Origin: DATGZX01 sp035296965
GTDB taxonomy: Bacteria; Planctomycetota; Planctomycetia; Gemmatales; Gemmataceae
Assembly (NCBI GenBank): GCA_035296965.1
Contig: DATGZX010000425.1
Span: 18,416-82,415, forward strand
DNA: 64,000 nt
Direction: 5' to 3'
In this document: piece by piece, positions 46,913 to 55,057 of the stretch
How the letters are laid out: every line of letters begins with the position of its first letter
Position numbering within the stretch: position 1 is the first letter of the stretch
Notes under the pieces: model-generated
What the model was told of the DNA's origin: nothing
Seen by the model: only the letters and a program-made list of their open reading frames with translations
Database searches by the model: none
Made by a program: the position numbers and the translations under genes

Positions 46913-47675
46913 TGCGTCGGCACCTCTCGTCCGAAAGCCAAAGTTGCTCCTCGTCGGAGAAGGTCCCCAGGACATCGGTCGCCCAAATGATCCCGGCGGT
47001 GCCCTCGCTGGTTTCCTTCAAGGGGTCCTGACTGGCCCTGGAGAGCCCGTGGATCATGAGGATCTCCCCTTTGTGATGCCAAGAGTAATGCGCTGGACCA
47101 CGCTCCTGATCCAAAGGCCCTCCAAGAAACCGCGGACTCTGGACAAGGTGTTAACACTATTGCCCGATGGCGAGCGCGCCCGAGCTGCGCTTTTGCTGGC
47201 GGCTGTCGAAGGCTACGACTGCGTTGCCATCATGCGAGACTGTGAACGCGCGGACAACATCGGCCTTGGGCCCATCTTGCGGCAGGCGCACGAGGCATAC
47301 TCTGCGGCAATTCCGGAAGAAGAAGGCACACCGGCTCTGGTAGTGGCAGCCCCGTGCCGATGCCATGAGACCTGGTTGCTCGCCGATCGCGAGTCCGTCC
47401 ATGCGATACTGGACAACGCAGCCCATTATCATTTCTCTGCTGACCCCGAGGATCGCCCCGCTTGTGATGAACTCAAAGATCATCTGAACAAACACGCCGA
47501 CCGGCTGCACCAGTCGCTAGCCGAACTTCGCAGGCGGTTGGCATTCGGCGCCCGTCCTGCAGAATTGTCCCGGAGGTGCAAGCGCTGCTACCCGGCCTTT
47601 AAGAAGGATGTGGATAACGAGCTAAGACCTCTGTGCCAACCCCCAGGCGGCGCCTCTAAGCGGAAATTGGGGTAG
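46887..47675 (+). CDS. TOPRIM/DUF4276-like protein, partner of the AAA ATPase
   Basis: A 262-residue protein. KLLLVGEGPQDIG near residue 20 fits the first acidic strand of a TOPRIM-like fold, DCVAIMRDCERAD (about 115-127) the acidic second motif, and CHETWLLADRESV (about 167-179) the segment seen in DUF4276-type proteins. TOPRIM nucleases use these acids to bind Mg2+. ATG 46887 lies inside the ATPase gene (26-bp overlap), so the two are translated together. Family assignment is by motif only and could be another TOPRIM-like group such as DUF4435. Confidence 0.6.
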   Translation: MKKRSPNPSASAPLVRKPKLLLVGEGPQDIGRPNDPGGALAGFLQGVLTGPGEPVDHEDLPFVMPRVMRWTTLLIQRPSKKPRTLDKVLTLLPDGERARAALLLAAVEGYDCVAIMRDCERADNIGLGPILRQAHEAYSAAIPEEEGTPALVVAAPCRCHETWLLADRESVHAILDNAAHYHFSADPEDRPACDELKDHLNKHADRLHQSLAELRRRLAFGARPAELSRRCKRCYPAFKKDVDNELRPLCQPPGGASKRKLG

Positions 47676-47745
47676 ACTAGCAACTGACCTTCAGGAAGGT
47701 AGCGAACCGCTCTGCTTATCCACACAAGCCCGTAGCCTGCAGGCT

Positions 47746-48915
47746 TCAGTCCAGCCAGCTAAAGGGATAGCTGGCATCGTCTAGCTCAAGCGCTTGCCGC
47801 GTCAATTGCAGCGGCCGGAACGTATCCATCATGACCGCCAACTCGTCTGTGCCGGTCATTGGCCGGCTGGCCACGATCGTGCCGGGGTGAGGCCCGTGCG
47901 GAATGCCGCGCGGATGCACCGTGATCGACGCCTCCTCGATACCGCGCCGGCTGCCGAATTGGCCGCGCACGTAGTACAGCACCTCGTCGGCCTGCACATT
48001 CGAATGGGCGTAGGGCACCTTGATCGCTTCGGGATGGGTATCGAGCATGCGCGGCGCGAAGGTGCAGAGAACGAAGCCCGGCGCGTCAAAGGTCTGATGG
48101 ATCGGAGGCGGCTGGTGGATGGTGCCGGTGATCGGCTCGAAATCATCCGCATTGAACGTGTAGGGGTAGACCATGCCATCCCAGCCGACCACGTCGAAGG
48201 GATGCTGTGCCAGCGCGTAGCGCGTTAAGCGGGAACAGTCCTTGATCAGCACCGTGGTTTCTTGCTCGCGGTCGATCACCAGCGTCTCCCGTGGACCGTG
48301 CAAGTCACGCTCGCTGAACGGAGCACCCATTCGCAGCTGTCCATCCGGGTTCAGATATCTCTCGGGAACGACGACATTGCCCTTGGTTTCCATGACCAGC
48401 AAATCAGCCTGCGTGCCCGCGTCGAAGTCGAGACGATAGGTCGTGCATGTGGGGATGACGATGTAGTCGTAAGGCCGAAACGGCAGAACGCCAAACATCG
48501 ACTGCAATACGCCCTTGCCCTGATGGATGAAGAGGACCTCGTCACCCGTGGCGTTGCGATACAACTCGGTCTGCGCCTGCGCCGGCCGGCACCGCGAAAA
48601 GACCACGTCCTCATTGACAAGCAACGGCACCCGGCCGCTGATCGGATCACCCGCAGCCTTGATCTTGCCGGTTCGGAGATGATGGTGGCGCAAAGCGGGT
48701 TCGTTCACGGTCTCTGTCACCACAGTGCCCGCAGCTTCCACCTTGCGCATTCTCGTCGGTGGCCGCAGGTGATATACGATGCTGTACGCCCGGCCGAACC
48801 CGGCCGTCGTCTGGACCTCTTCGTAGTAGATGCCCTCGCCTTTGTAGCCGGGCTCATGCCGGTGGGCGATGTGCCGTTTCCGAGGGATCAAGCCAAGTCG
48901 AAGATAGGGAGGCAT
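47746..48915 (-). CDS. hmgA: Homogentisate 1,2-dioxygenase
   Basis: A 389-residue cupin-fold dioxygenase that opens the homogentisate ring to maleylacetoacetate. Fe(II) ligand segments are VPYAHSNVQADEVLYYVRGQ (about 325-344) and HPRGIPHGPHPGT. It is about 40 residues shorter than the Pseudomonas/human type and matches a shorter bacterial branch. ATG 48915 has AGGGAGG upstream. It is last in a three-gene tyrosine-degradation operon, 26 bp after the hydrolase gene, and converges with the TOPRIM-like gene. Confidence 0.93.
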   Translation of the reverse strand: MPPYLRLGLIPRKRHIAHRHEPGYKGEGIYYEEVQTTAGFGRAYSIVYHLRPPTRMRKVEAAGTVVTETVNEPALRHHHLRTGKIKAAGDPISGRVPLLVNEDVVFSRCRPAQAQTELYRNATGDEVLFIHQGKGVLQSMFGVLPFRPYDYIVIPTCTTYRLDFDAGTQADLLVMETKGNVVVPERYLNPDGQLRMGAPFSERDLHGPRETLVIDREQETTVLIKDCSRLTRYALAQHPFDVVGWDGMVYPYTFNADDFEPITGTIHQPPPIHQTFDAPGFVLCTFAPRMLDTHPEAIKVPYAHSNVQADEVLYYVRGQFGSRRGIEEASITVHPRGIPHGPHPGTIVASRPMTGTDELAVMMDTFRPLQLTRQALELDDASYPFSWLD

Positions 48916-48941
48916 GTTCGTGCTTCACTTGCATTGGGGTT

Positions 48942-49655
48942 TCATGGATGGGCCACGACTCGATTACGCAACGTCCCGAGCCGCTCTATGGTCAATTCCA
49001 CCACATCGCCGGGCTTGAGCCAACCCCCGGTAGCTTCGGGCGTGAGTTCGAGGATGCAACCGGTGCCCACTGTCCCCGAACCGAGAACATCGCCCGGCCT
49101 GAGCGTGGCATCGCGGCTGGCGTGCGCGATGAGCTGGGGCCAGGTCCAGTACATGTTCCCGCCGTTGCCTCGTGACAGCTCCCGGCCGTTGACGGCCGCC
49201 GTCATCTCGAGATGAAGCCGGCCTTCCTGATAACGGTCGCGCAGGTCTTCCAGAGGCGTCAACCAGGGTCCCAGCGAGGTGGCGAAGTCTTTGCTTTTGC
49301 TCGGTCCTAATCCGACAGCCATCTCGACGCGCTGAATATCACGCGCGCTCCAATCGTTCATGATCGTGAAGCCGGCGACGTAGTCCAGCGCCCGGTCGTC
49401 CGCGGGGATATCCCGGCCCTCCTTGCCGATGACGCATGCCAGCTCCAGCTCGTAATCGAGCGCCTGGCTGCCGCGCGGCGCCGCCACCGCGTCGTCCTGG
49501 CTGATGACACAGCCGGCGTTGGAAAAGTAGAAGACCGGCACCTCATACCACTGCGGCACCATGTCCAGGCCACGCTGCTTTCGGCACGTTTTGACATGTT
49601 GCTCGAAAGCATAGAAGTCACGAATACTGGCCGCAGCCGGCACAGCTAACCGCAT
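48942..49655 (-). CDS. Fumarylacetoacetate hydrolase-family protein
   Basis: A 237-residue enzyme of the FAH fold. Metal-binding acids are in ALDYELELACVIGK (E-x-E) and the later FTIMNDWSARDIQ motif. In this operon it should split fumarylacetoacetate into fumarate and acetoacetate, though FAH-fold proteins vary in substrate. ATG 49655 was chosen because it opens with a family-like sequence; it is shorter at the N-terminus than most relatives of about 280-330 residues, so a non-ATG upstream start is possible. It lies 55 bp after hppD. Confidence 0.87.
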   Translation of the reverse strand: MRLAVPAAASIRDFYAFEQHVKTCRKQRGLDMVPQWYEVPVFYFSNAGCVISQDDAVAAPRGSQALDYELELACVIGKEGRDIPADDRALDYVAGFTIMNDWSARDIQRVEMAVGLGPSKSKDFATSLGPWLTPLEDLRDRYQEGRLHLEMTAAVNGRELSRGNGGNMYWTWPQLIAHASRDATLRPGDVLGSGTVGTGCILELTPEATGGWLKPGDVVELTIERLGTLRNRVVAHP

Positions 49656-49710
49656 GGCAGTTTCACTCTCCTGTCTTCCTCCGCGTTCTCCACAACCTCT
49701 ACACTGAACC

Positions 49711-50817
49711 TCACAACGTCCCGCGCAACATCTGCTCGCGCTCGATGGCCTCGAAGAGTGCCTTGAAGTTGCCCTTGCCGAAACTCTGCGAGCCATGACG
49801 CTGGATGACTTCGAAAAAGAGCGTCGGCCGGTCTTGCACCGGCTTGGTGAAGATTTGCAGCAAATACCCTTCCTCGTCGCGGTCGACGAGTATGCCCAGT
49901 TCAGCCAGGTCGCCCATGTCTTCCTCGATGGTGCCGACGCGCTCGCTCAGCATGTCGTAGTAACTCTGGGGCACACGCAGGAACGACACATCGTTATGGT
50001 GCAGGGCACGCACGGTTTCAATGATGTCGTCCGTGGCCATCGCGACATGCTGCACGCCCGGGCCGCCGTAATAGTTCAGGTATTCTTCAATCTGCGAACG
50101 CCGCCGGCTCTTGGCGGGCTCATTGATGGGAAATTTGATCCGCCCGCCGCCGCCCTGCACGACCTTGGACATCAAGGCCGTATACTCGGTGCTGATGTCT
50201 CTGTCGTCGAAATGAACCAGCTGCGTGAAGCCCATCACGTTCTCGTAGAAATGCACCCACTGGTCCATCTTGCCTTCTTCCACGTTACCCACGATGTGGT
50301 CGATCACCTTGAGGCCGCCCGGCTGCGACGTGCGCGGTCCGTAGCGACCAGGGTCCAGAGGTTTGTAACCTGGGGCAAAGACGCCGCGGTAGCGGTCGTG
50401 GTTGACGAAGGTGTGTGTCGTGTCGCCATAGGCCCGGATCGTGGCGTATTCGTAGACGCCGTGCTCGTCTTCCAGGAGCGTGGGAGCGACGACGCCGGTG
50501 GCGCCCCGGCGCACCGCTTCCTGGTACGCGGCCTCGACGCTGTCCACCTCCAGGGCGATGTCCTGTACGCCGTCGCCGTGCAGCGTTAGCCGATGGTTCT
50601 CCGGGTGGTCGGGACTCAAGGGCGAAGCGAGCACGAACGTGATCTCTCCCTGGCGCAGGACATAACCCGCCTCGTGCCGTGTCTTGGTCTCCAGCCCGGC
50701 GTAGGCAATCACATCGAAACCGAAGGCGTTTCGATAAAAGTAGGCCGATTGCCGAGCGTTCCCCACAAAGAATCGCAGATGATCGATGCGCCGCAGCGGC
50801 AGGACTTCATTTCCCAT
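49711..50817 (-). CDS. hppD: 4-Hydroxyphenylpyruvate dioxygenase
   Basis: A 368-residue protein of two VOC-fold halves. Iron ligands are the His in VIDHIVGNVEEGKMDQW (about 175), the His in GPGVQHVAMATDDI (about 255) and the Glu near RPTLFFEVIQRHG (about 335). The C-terminus GSQSFGKGNFKALFEAIEREQ is typical. It converts 4-hydroxyphenylpyruvate to homogentisate, the first committed step. It is first in the operon; its promoter lies in 50818-50970, next to a MITE-like element. Confidence 0.96.
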   Translation of the reverse strand: MGNEVLPLRRIDHLRFFVGNARQSAYFYRNAFGFDVIAYAGLETKTRHEAGYVLRQGEITFVLASPLSPDHPENHRLTLHGDGVQDIALEVDSVEAAYQEAVRRGATGVVAPTLLEDEHGVYEYATIRAYGDTTHTFVNHDRYRGVFAPGYKPLDPGRYGPRTSQPGGLKVIDHIVGNVEEGKMDQWVHFYENVMGFTQLVHFDDRDISTEYTALMSKVVQGGGGRIKFPINEPAKSRRRSQIEEYLNYYGGPGVQHVAMATDDIIETVRALHHNDVSFLRVPQSYYDMLSERVGTIEEDMGDLAELGILVDRDEEGYLLQIFTKPVQDRPTLFFEVIQRHGSQSFGKGNFKALFEAIEREQMLRGTL

Positions 50818-50970
50818 GAAAACACCCCCGGGACCACCTGAGTTGACGATTGAAATAGCTGAGCGGGCCCGCTTTGCATATCTTCTTGATAGGCAAGCGC
50901 GCTGGGTATCCGAACCGACCTGGAGTAGAGATTGTCTCCATCTTGTGATTATATAATTCGCCCGTCGACG

Positions 50971-51081
50971 GAGCCTGCTGAAAAAGGGGTCTGACCCCCT
51001 AGGAAGCTTTACTGATTTCCCGTTTTCTTGGGGATCTGTCGCCCTTCGTGGAAGGGGTCAGACCCCTTTTTCAGCAGGCTC
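50971..51081. mobile_element. MITE-like 111-bp element, copy 2
   Basis: A unit of the same length as copy 1 at 6666-6776. Here the 28-bp terminal inverted repeats (50971-50998 and 51054-51081, starting GAGCCTGCTGAAAAAGGGGT) are perfect. The interior is AT-richer and differs from copy 1 at about six or seven positions. It lies between the divergent hppD and quinone oxidoreductase genes, close to both start regions. Confidence 0.85.
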
Positions 51082-51147
51082 CGGTGAACGGGGAGGCCGG
51101 CGGATTCGCATTCCGCCAGGCCTTACAATTCAACCGGGAGCGTGAGC

Positions 51148-52143
51148 ATGAAAGCTGCCTACTACGAGACCACCGGGGGACCCGACGTGATCCGCTACGG
51201 CGAACTCGAACGCCCGACGCCTGGAAAGGGCGAAGTCCTCGTTCGAGTTGGCGCCGCTTCCCTCAACCCAATTGACACTTACATTCGCGCGGGCGCAGTG
51301 AAGATGCCGCTCCCAAGTCCTTTCATTCCCGGCTCCGACCTGGCCGGCACCGTCGAAACAGTCGGGCCGGGCGTGGAACGCTTCAAAGTCGGCGATCGTG
51401 TTTGGGGCTCGAACCAGGGCCTCCTTGGCCGGCAGGGAACGTTTGCCGAATATGCCTGCGCCGCCGCGCAATGGCTGTATCCAACGCCAGCCGGCGTGCC
51501 GGATACCGAAGTGGCAGGTGCAGCGCTGACCGGCATAACGGCCCACCTGGGACTTTTCCGCTGCGCTCGTTTGCAGCCGGGCGAGACTGTCTTCGTCAAT
51601 GGCGGGACAGGAGGAGTCGGCTCCATGGTGGTGCAAATGGCCAAGGCAGTTGGGGCCTCGGCGATTACCACGGTCGGATCCGTGGAGAAAGCAAAGATTT
51701 GCCGGAACTGGGGGACGGACCTCGTTCTCAATTACAAAACGGACGATGTTCCAGCCGGCATCAAGGAGTTCACCAAAGGGCAGGGGGTCAACGTATGGTA
51801 CGAGACGCAGCGTGATCCTGACCTGGTCCGCACCGTGGAAGCGATGGCAAGGCGCGGCCGGATCATCGTCATGGCGGGTCGGCAAGCACAGCCCGTCTTC
51901 CCTGTTGGGCCCTTCTACACGCACGACCTCTCTCTCTTCGGCTTCGCCATGTTCAACGCCACACCAGAGGAGCAACGCCACTGCGCGGAAGACATCAACC
52001 ACTGGCTGGCAGACCGTAAGCTCCGTGTGCTTATTGGGCGCATGTTCCCCTTATCCGAAGCCGCGGCAGCGCATCGATTGCAAGAGGAGAACACGCTGCA
52101 CAAGGCAGGCACGCTCACCGGAAAGATTGTTTTGAAGCCCTGA
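51148..52143 (+). CDS. NADPH:quinone oxidoreductase-type (zinc-independent) dehydrogenase
   Basis: A 331-residue medium-chain dehydrogenase/reductase. The N-terminal GroES-like domain has the PGSDLAGTVETVGPGV segment. The Rossmann NADPH motif is GGTGGVGSMVVQMAKAVG at about 152-169. The structural-zinc cysteine cluster of alcohol dehydrogenases is absent, as in quinone oxidoreductases. The likely reaction is NADPH-dependent reduction of quinones or activated alkenes. ATG 51148 follows GGGAG; a GTG two codons earlier is less well placed. It is a lone gene followed by a tRNA. Confidence 0.88.
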   Translation: MKAAYYETTGGPDVIRYGELERPTPGKGEVLVRVGAASLNPIDTYIRAGAVKMPLPSPFIPGSDLAGTVETVGPGVERFKVGDRVWGSNQGLLGRQGTFAEYACAAAQWLYPTPAGVPDTEVAGAALTGITAHLGLFRCARLQPGETVFVNGGTGGVGSMVVQMAKAVGASAITTVGSVEKAKICRNWGTDLVLNYKTDDVPAGIKEFTKGQGVNVWYETQRDPDLVRTVEAMARRGRIIVMAGRQAQPVFPVGPFYTHDLSLFGFAMFNATPEEQRHCAEDINHWLADRKLRVLIGRMFPLSEAAAAHRLQEENTLHKAGTLTGKIVLKP

Positions 52144-52174
52144 GACTGCCCGGAACCCCGCGCCGCAAAATGCC

Positions 52175-52204
52175 TTGCCAGGGGGGTCGGCCAGTTCCTA
52201 TCAT
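52175..52204 (+). promoter_or_regulatory. Sigma-70-type promoter of the tRNA-Met gene
   Basis: TTGCCA (52175-52180) and TATCAT (52199-52204) are 18 bp apart, with the expected start point about 10 bp before the tRNA. The promoter is enclosed by an inverted repeat (AATGCCTTGC around 52170 and GCAAGGCATT around 52205), which might be an operator or coincidence. Confidence 0.5.
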
Positions 52205-52221
52205 GCAAGGCATTGCCCCAA

Positions 52222-52294
52222 GGCGGCGTAGCTCAGAGGTTAGAGCAGCGGCTTCATAAGCCGCGTGTCGGTGGTTCGATCCCACCCGCCGCTA
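52222..52294 (+). tRNA. tRNA-Met (anticodon CAT)
   Basis: A cloverleaf fits well. The acceptor GGCGGCG pairs with CGCCGCT (one G-U), the D arm is GCTC/GAGC, the anticodon stem GCGGC/GCCGC has loop TTCATAA, and the T arm GGTGG/CCACC has loop TTCGATC; the discriminator is A. The anticodon CAT means elongator Met, or Ile if modified to lysidine; initiator features were not evident. CCA is not encoded. It converges with the RNA-repair operon. Confidence 0.93.
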
Positions 52295-52419
52295 TTTACA
52301 ACTCCTTGAATTATCAAGGCGTTGCGTCATTTATGTGGAAAGCACTTTCGCGAGCAGTTTCACATTTCACAAGAACTCACAAGAAGGGGTCTCTTGCACT
52401 CAGGGAAGGACCTGAGCAA

Positions 52420-55026
52420 CTAAAGTCTCGGGTCCACCGGGTCACTTTCAAGCGCTAGCACACCGAAGGCGCATTCGTGCACGCGGCGCAGCGGCTCCTT
52501 CCGCACGAACCGCTCCAAGCCTTCGATGCCAAGTGCAAATTCTCCAAGGGCAAGAGAGCGCTTGTGACTCAGACCACGGTTCCGTAGACGAACCAGATTC
52601 CGGTCCATCGTGTAGTCTGGCCCGTAGATGATCCGGAGGTATTCGCAGCCCCGGCACTTCACGGCTGGCTGCGCGAGACCCCGCTTGCCGCGCAGGATGA
52701 AGCTGGATGGTTTGACGACCATGCCTTCGCCGCCACGCTCTGTCAGCTTGGTCCACCAGTCGGTCCCCTCCACTTCGCTGGCCGGATCGGTCACGTCCAC
52801 TACCTTGTATGGAGTCGCCAGCAACAACTCTGGATCAAAGCGACAGATCTTGGCGAGTTCTTCCATGTGCCAGGTGTGGTCCTTGTCCACGTGCGTGCGA
52901 CCTTCTGTGGCAAGCAGGTGGAACGGAGCGAGCTTGAGGTCAGTCAGCGATGAGACCGACCAGCAATACTGGCGGTACGCGGCGACGAACTTGGCGACGT
53001 TCACTTCACGGCGTCGGTACTCGTCCGTGAACGCTTCCAGTTGCGTCTCGACACCTTCTGGGAAGCGTGCGGCAGCTCTTTCCAAAAGGGCGATAGCGCG
53101 GGGCAGAGAAGCTCTTCCAGCCGCCCCGACTGCCGCGTACTGCGCGCGCAGGAGTTCCTGGGCCTTTGCCGACCACGGCATCAATTCGCAGTCAAGACAG
53201 GCCCAGGCCGTGCTGAAAGCTCCCCAGAAATCAGCAGCCGTCAGTGCCGCTCGCACGCGGTCGAGAAATTGTCGTTCGAGTTCCGGTTCGGTGAAGAAGC
53301 GCCTGCCGGTGCGCGTGTAGACGATGCCGATCTCCTCCTCGGCGACCCCAAATCGCTCCTTTGCCGCCGATTCGTCACGACAGACGATGACGACCGCCCG
53401 TGACCCCATGTGCTTTTCCTCGCAGATCACCTGTGGCGCGCCTTGACTGCGGTAATAGGCAAATGCCTCGGCAGGATGCTCCAAGAGGCCCGGCACGTTG
53501 CTCGTTTCGCATGGGGACATGGTGGGCGGTAGATAGATCAACCATTTCGGGTTGGCAGCGAAGCGGCTCATTACTTCCAGCGCCGCTGCTGCATTCGCTT
53601 CGCGAACCGTGACGGCGCCACGCAGCCGGGTCGTGATGATGCGCTTGCCCAGCACATCCTCGGCGTCAAGCACTTCGTCATGGATCTGCTGAGCCGACAA
53701 CTTCGGGGCCTGCTGCTCCGCGGCGATGAAGGGCCGTGCCGGCTGACAATAAGTGTGGACCGCCGGTACCGACACGAAGTCCATCTCCGGGTAGCGCAGG
53801 GCCGTGAGCTTGCCGCCGAAGACGCAGCCGGTGTCGATGTTGACCGTGCGGTTGAGCCACTCCGGCTCAGGAACAGGTGTGTGGCCGTAGACGACCATTG
53901 CCGAGCCCCGGTACTCGGCCGCCCAGTTGTAACGAACTGGTAAGCCAAACTCGTCGGTCTCTCCCGTGGTCTCGCCGTACAAGGCGAATTCGCGGACCTT
54001 ACGAGAGCCGCGCCCTTGCATCTCTGCTTTCATGCCAGCGTGGGCGACAACGAGCTTGCCGTCGTCGAAGACATAATGGCTGACGAGGCCGTCGAGAAAT
54101 TCGATAATTTCTTTGCAGAATGCCACGCGTGAGTCGTTGGGCAACGCGTCGATCTCGGTCAGGCTGTTCGCCAAGCCGTGGGAGATCTGAACGTCCTTGC
54201 CGCGCAATTTCCGCATCAATTTCATGTCGTGGTTGCCAGGGACGCAGAAAGCCGACCCCGACGCCACCATGTCGCCGACGAGCCGCACGGCGTCGAGAAT
54301 TCGTGGGCCACGGTCGACGAGATCGCCGACGAAGACTGCCTTCCGGGCCTGAGGGTGGACATAAACCGGGCCACTGGCGAATGCTGGTCTTCCCAGCGCA
54401 GCTGCCGTGCCCTGGTATCCCAACTGATGCAGTAAGGCTTCCAGTTCATCACAGCAGCCGTGGACATCGCCGATGATGTCGAACGGGCCGTGCTCGTTGC
54501 GTTTGTCGTTGTAGAGCGGGACACGTTCGACCGTGGCGGCTTCCACCTCCTCTGGTGTCTCCAGCACAAAAATGTGGCGGAAGCCTTCTTTGGCGAGGCC
54601 GCGCAGCGACCGCCGCAACTGGGATTGCTGCTGGCGGACCACATGAGGCCCAAAGTCGCGCTCATCACGCAGCCGATTGCGTTCCTGACAGACCTTCTCA
54701 GGCATGTTCACCACAATGGCGACCGGCAGGCAATGGTACTGTCTAGCGAGGGCGACAAGCGGCTTGCGCGCTTCCGGCTGCACGTTGGTCGCGTCGATCA
54801 CGGTCAGCCGGCCCAATGCCAACCTTTTTGCGGCAATGAAGTGCAAAACCTCGAAGGCGTCTTTCGTGACCGTCTGATTGTTTTCTTCGTCACTGACCAA
54901 CGCACGGCTGGCGTCGGAGGACAGGACCTCGGTCGGCAGGAAGTGCTTGCGCGCAAAGGTGCTCTTGCCGGAGCCACTGGGGCCGATGAGGACGACGAGG
55001 GAGAGGTTGGGAATGTTGATGTGCAT
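52420..55026 (-). CDS. pnkp: Polynucleotide kinase-phosphatase-ligase Pnkp (RNA repair)
   Basis: An 868-residue trifunctional enzyme that heals and seals broken RNA. The 5'-kinase domain (about 1-170) has the P-loop GPSGSGKST. The 2',3'-phosphatase domain (about 180-400) has metallophosphoesterase motifs DIIGDVHGC, GDLVDRGP and GNHD. The ligase/adenylyltransferase domain (about 480-868) has the AMP-linked lysine in CEEKHMGSRAV and GEGMVVKP. Length and order match bacterial Pnkp. It acts with Hen1, whose methylation of the repaired 3' end blocks recutting by ribotoxins. It is the last gene of the five-gene operon; ATG 55026 has AAGGGAT. Confidence 0.96.
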   Translation of the reverse strand: MHINIPNLSLVVLIGPSGSGKSTFARKHFLPTEVLSSDASRALVSDEENNQTVTKDAFEVLHFIAAKRLALGRLTVIDATNVQPEARKPLVALARQYHCLPVAIVVNMPEKVCQERNRLRDERDFGPHVVRQQQSQLRRSLRGLAKEGFRHIFVLETPEEVEAATVERVPLYNDKRNEHGPFDIIGDVHGCCDELEALLHQLGYQGTAAALGRPAFASGPVYVHPQARKAVFVGDLVDRGPRILDAVRLVGDMVASGSAFCVPGNHDMKLMRKLRGKDVQISHGLANSLTEIDALPNDSRVAFCKEIIEFLDGLVSHYVFDDGKLVVAHAGMKAEMQGRGSRKVREFALYGETTGETDEFGLPVRYNWAAEYRGSAMVVYGHTPVPEPEWLNRTVNIDTGCVFGGKLTALRYPEMDFVSVPAVHTYCQPARPFIAAEQQAPKLSAQQIHDEVLDAEDVLGKRIITTRLRGAVTVREANAAAALEVMSRFAANPKWLIYLPPTMSPCETSNVPGLLEHPAEAFAYYRSQGAPQVICEEKHMGSRAVVIVCRDESAAKERFGVAEEEIGIVYTRTGRRFFTEPELERQFLDRVRAALTAADFWGAFSTAWACLDCELMPWSAKAQELLRAQYAAVGAAGRASLPRAIALLERAAARFPEGVETQLEAFTDEYRRREVNVAKFVAAYRQYCWSVSSLTDLKLAPFHLLATEGRTHVDKDHTWHMEELAKICRFDPELLLATPYKVVDVTDPASEVEGTDWWTKLTERGGEGMVVKPSSFILRGKRGLAQPAVKCRGCEYLRIIYGPDYTMDRNLVRLRNRGLSHKRSLALGEFALGIEGLERFVRKEPLRRVHECAFGVLALESDPVDPRL

Positions 55027-55057
55027 GTCGATCCCTTATTCACCCTGCATCCATCGC

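Noticed and set aside
52222..52294. tRNA as a phage or island attachment site
   Set aside because: No duplicate of the tRNA 3' end was seen near the end of the RNA-repair operon, and no integrase is present.
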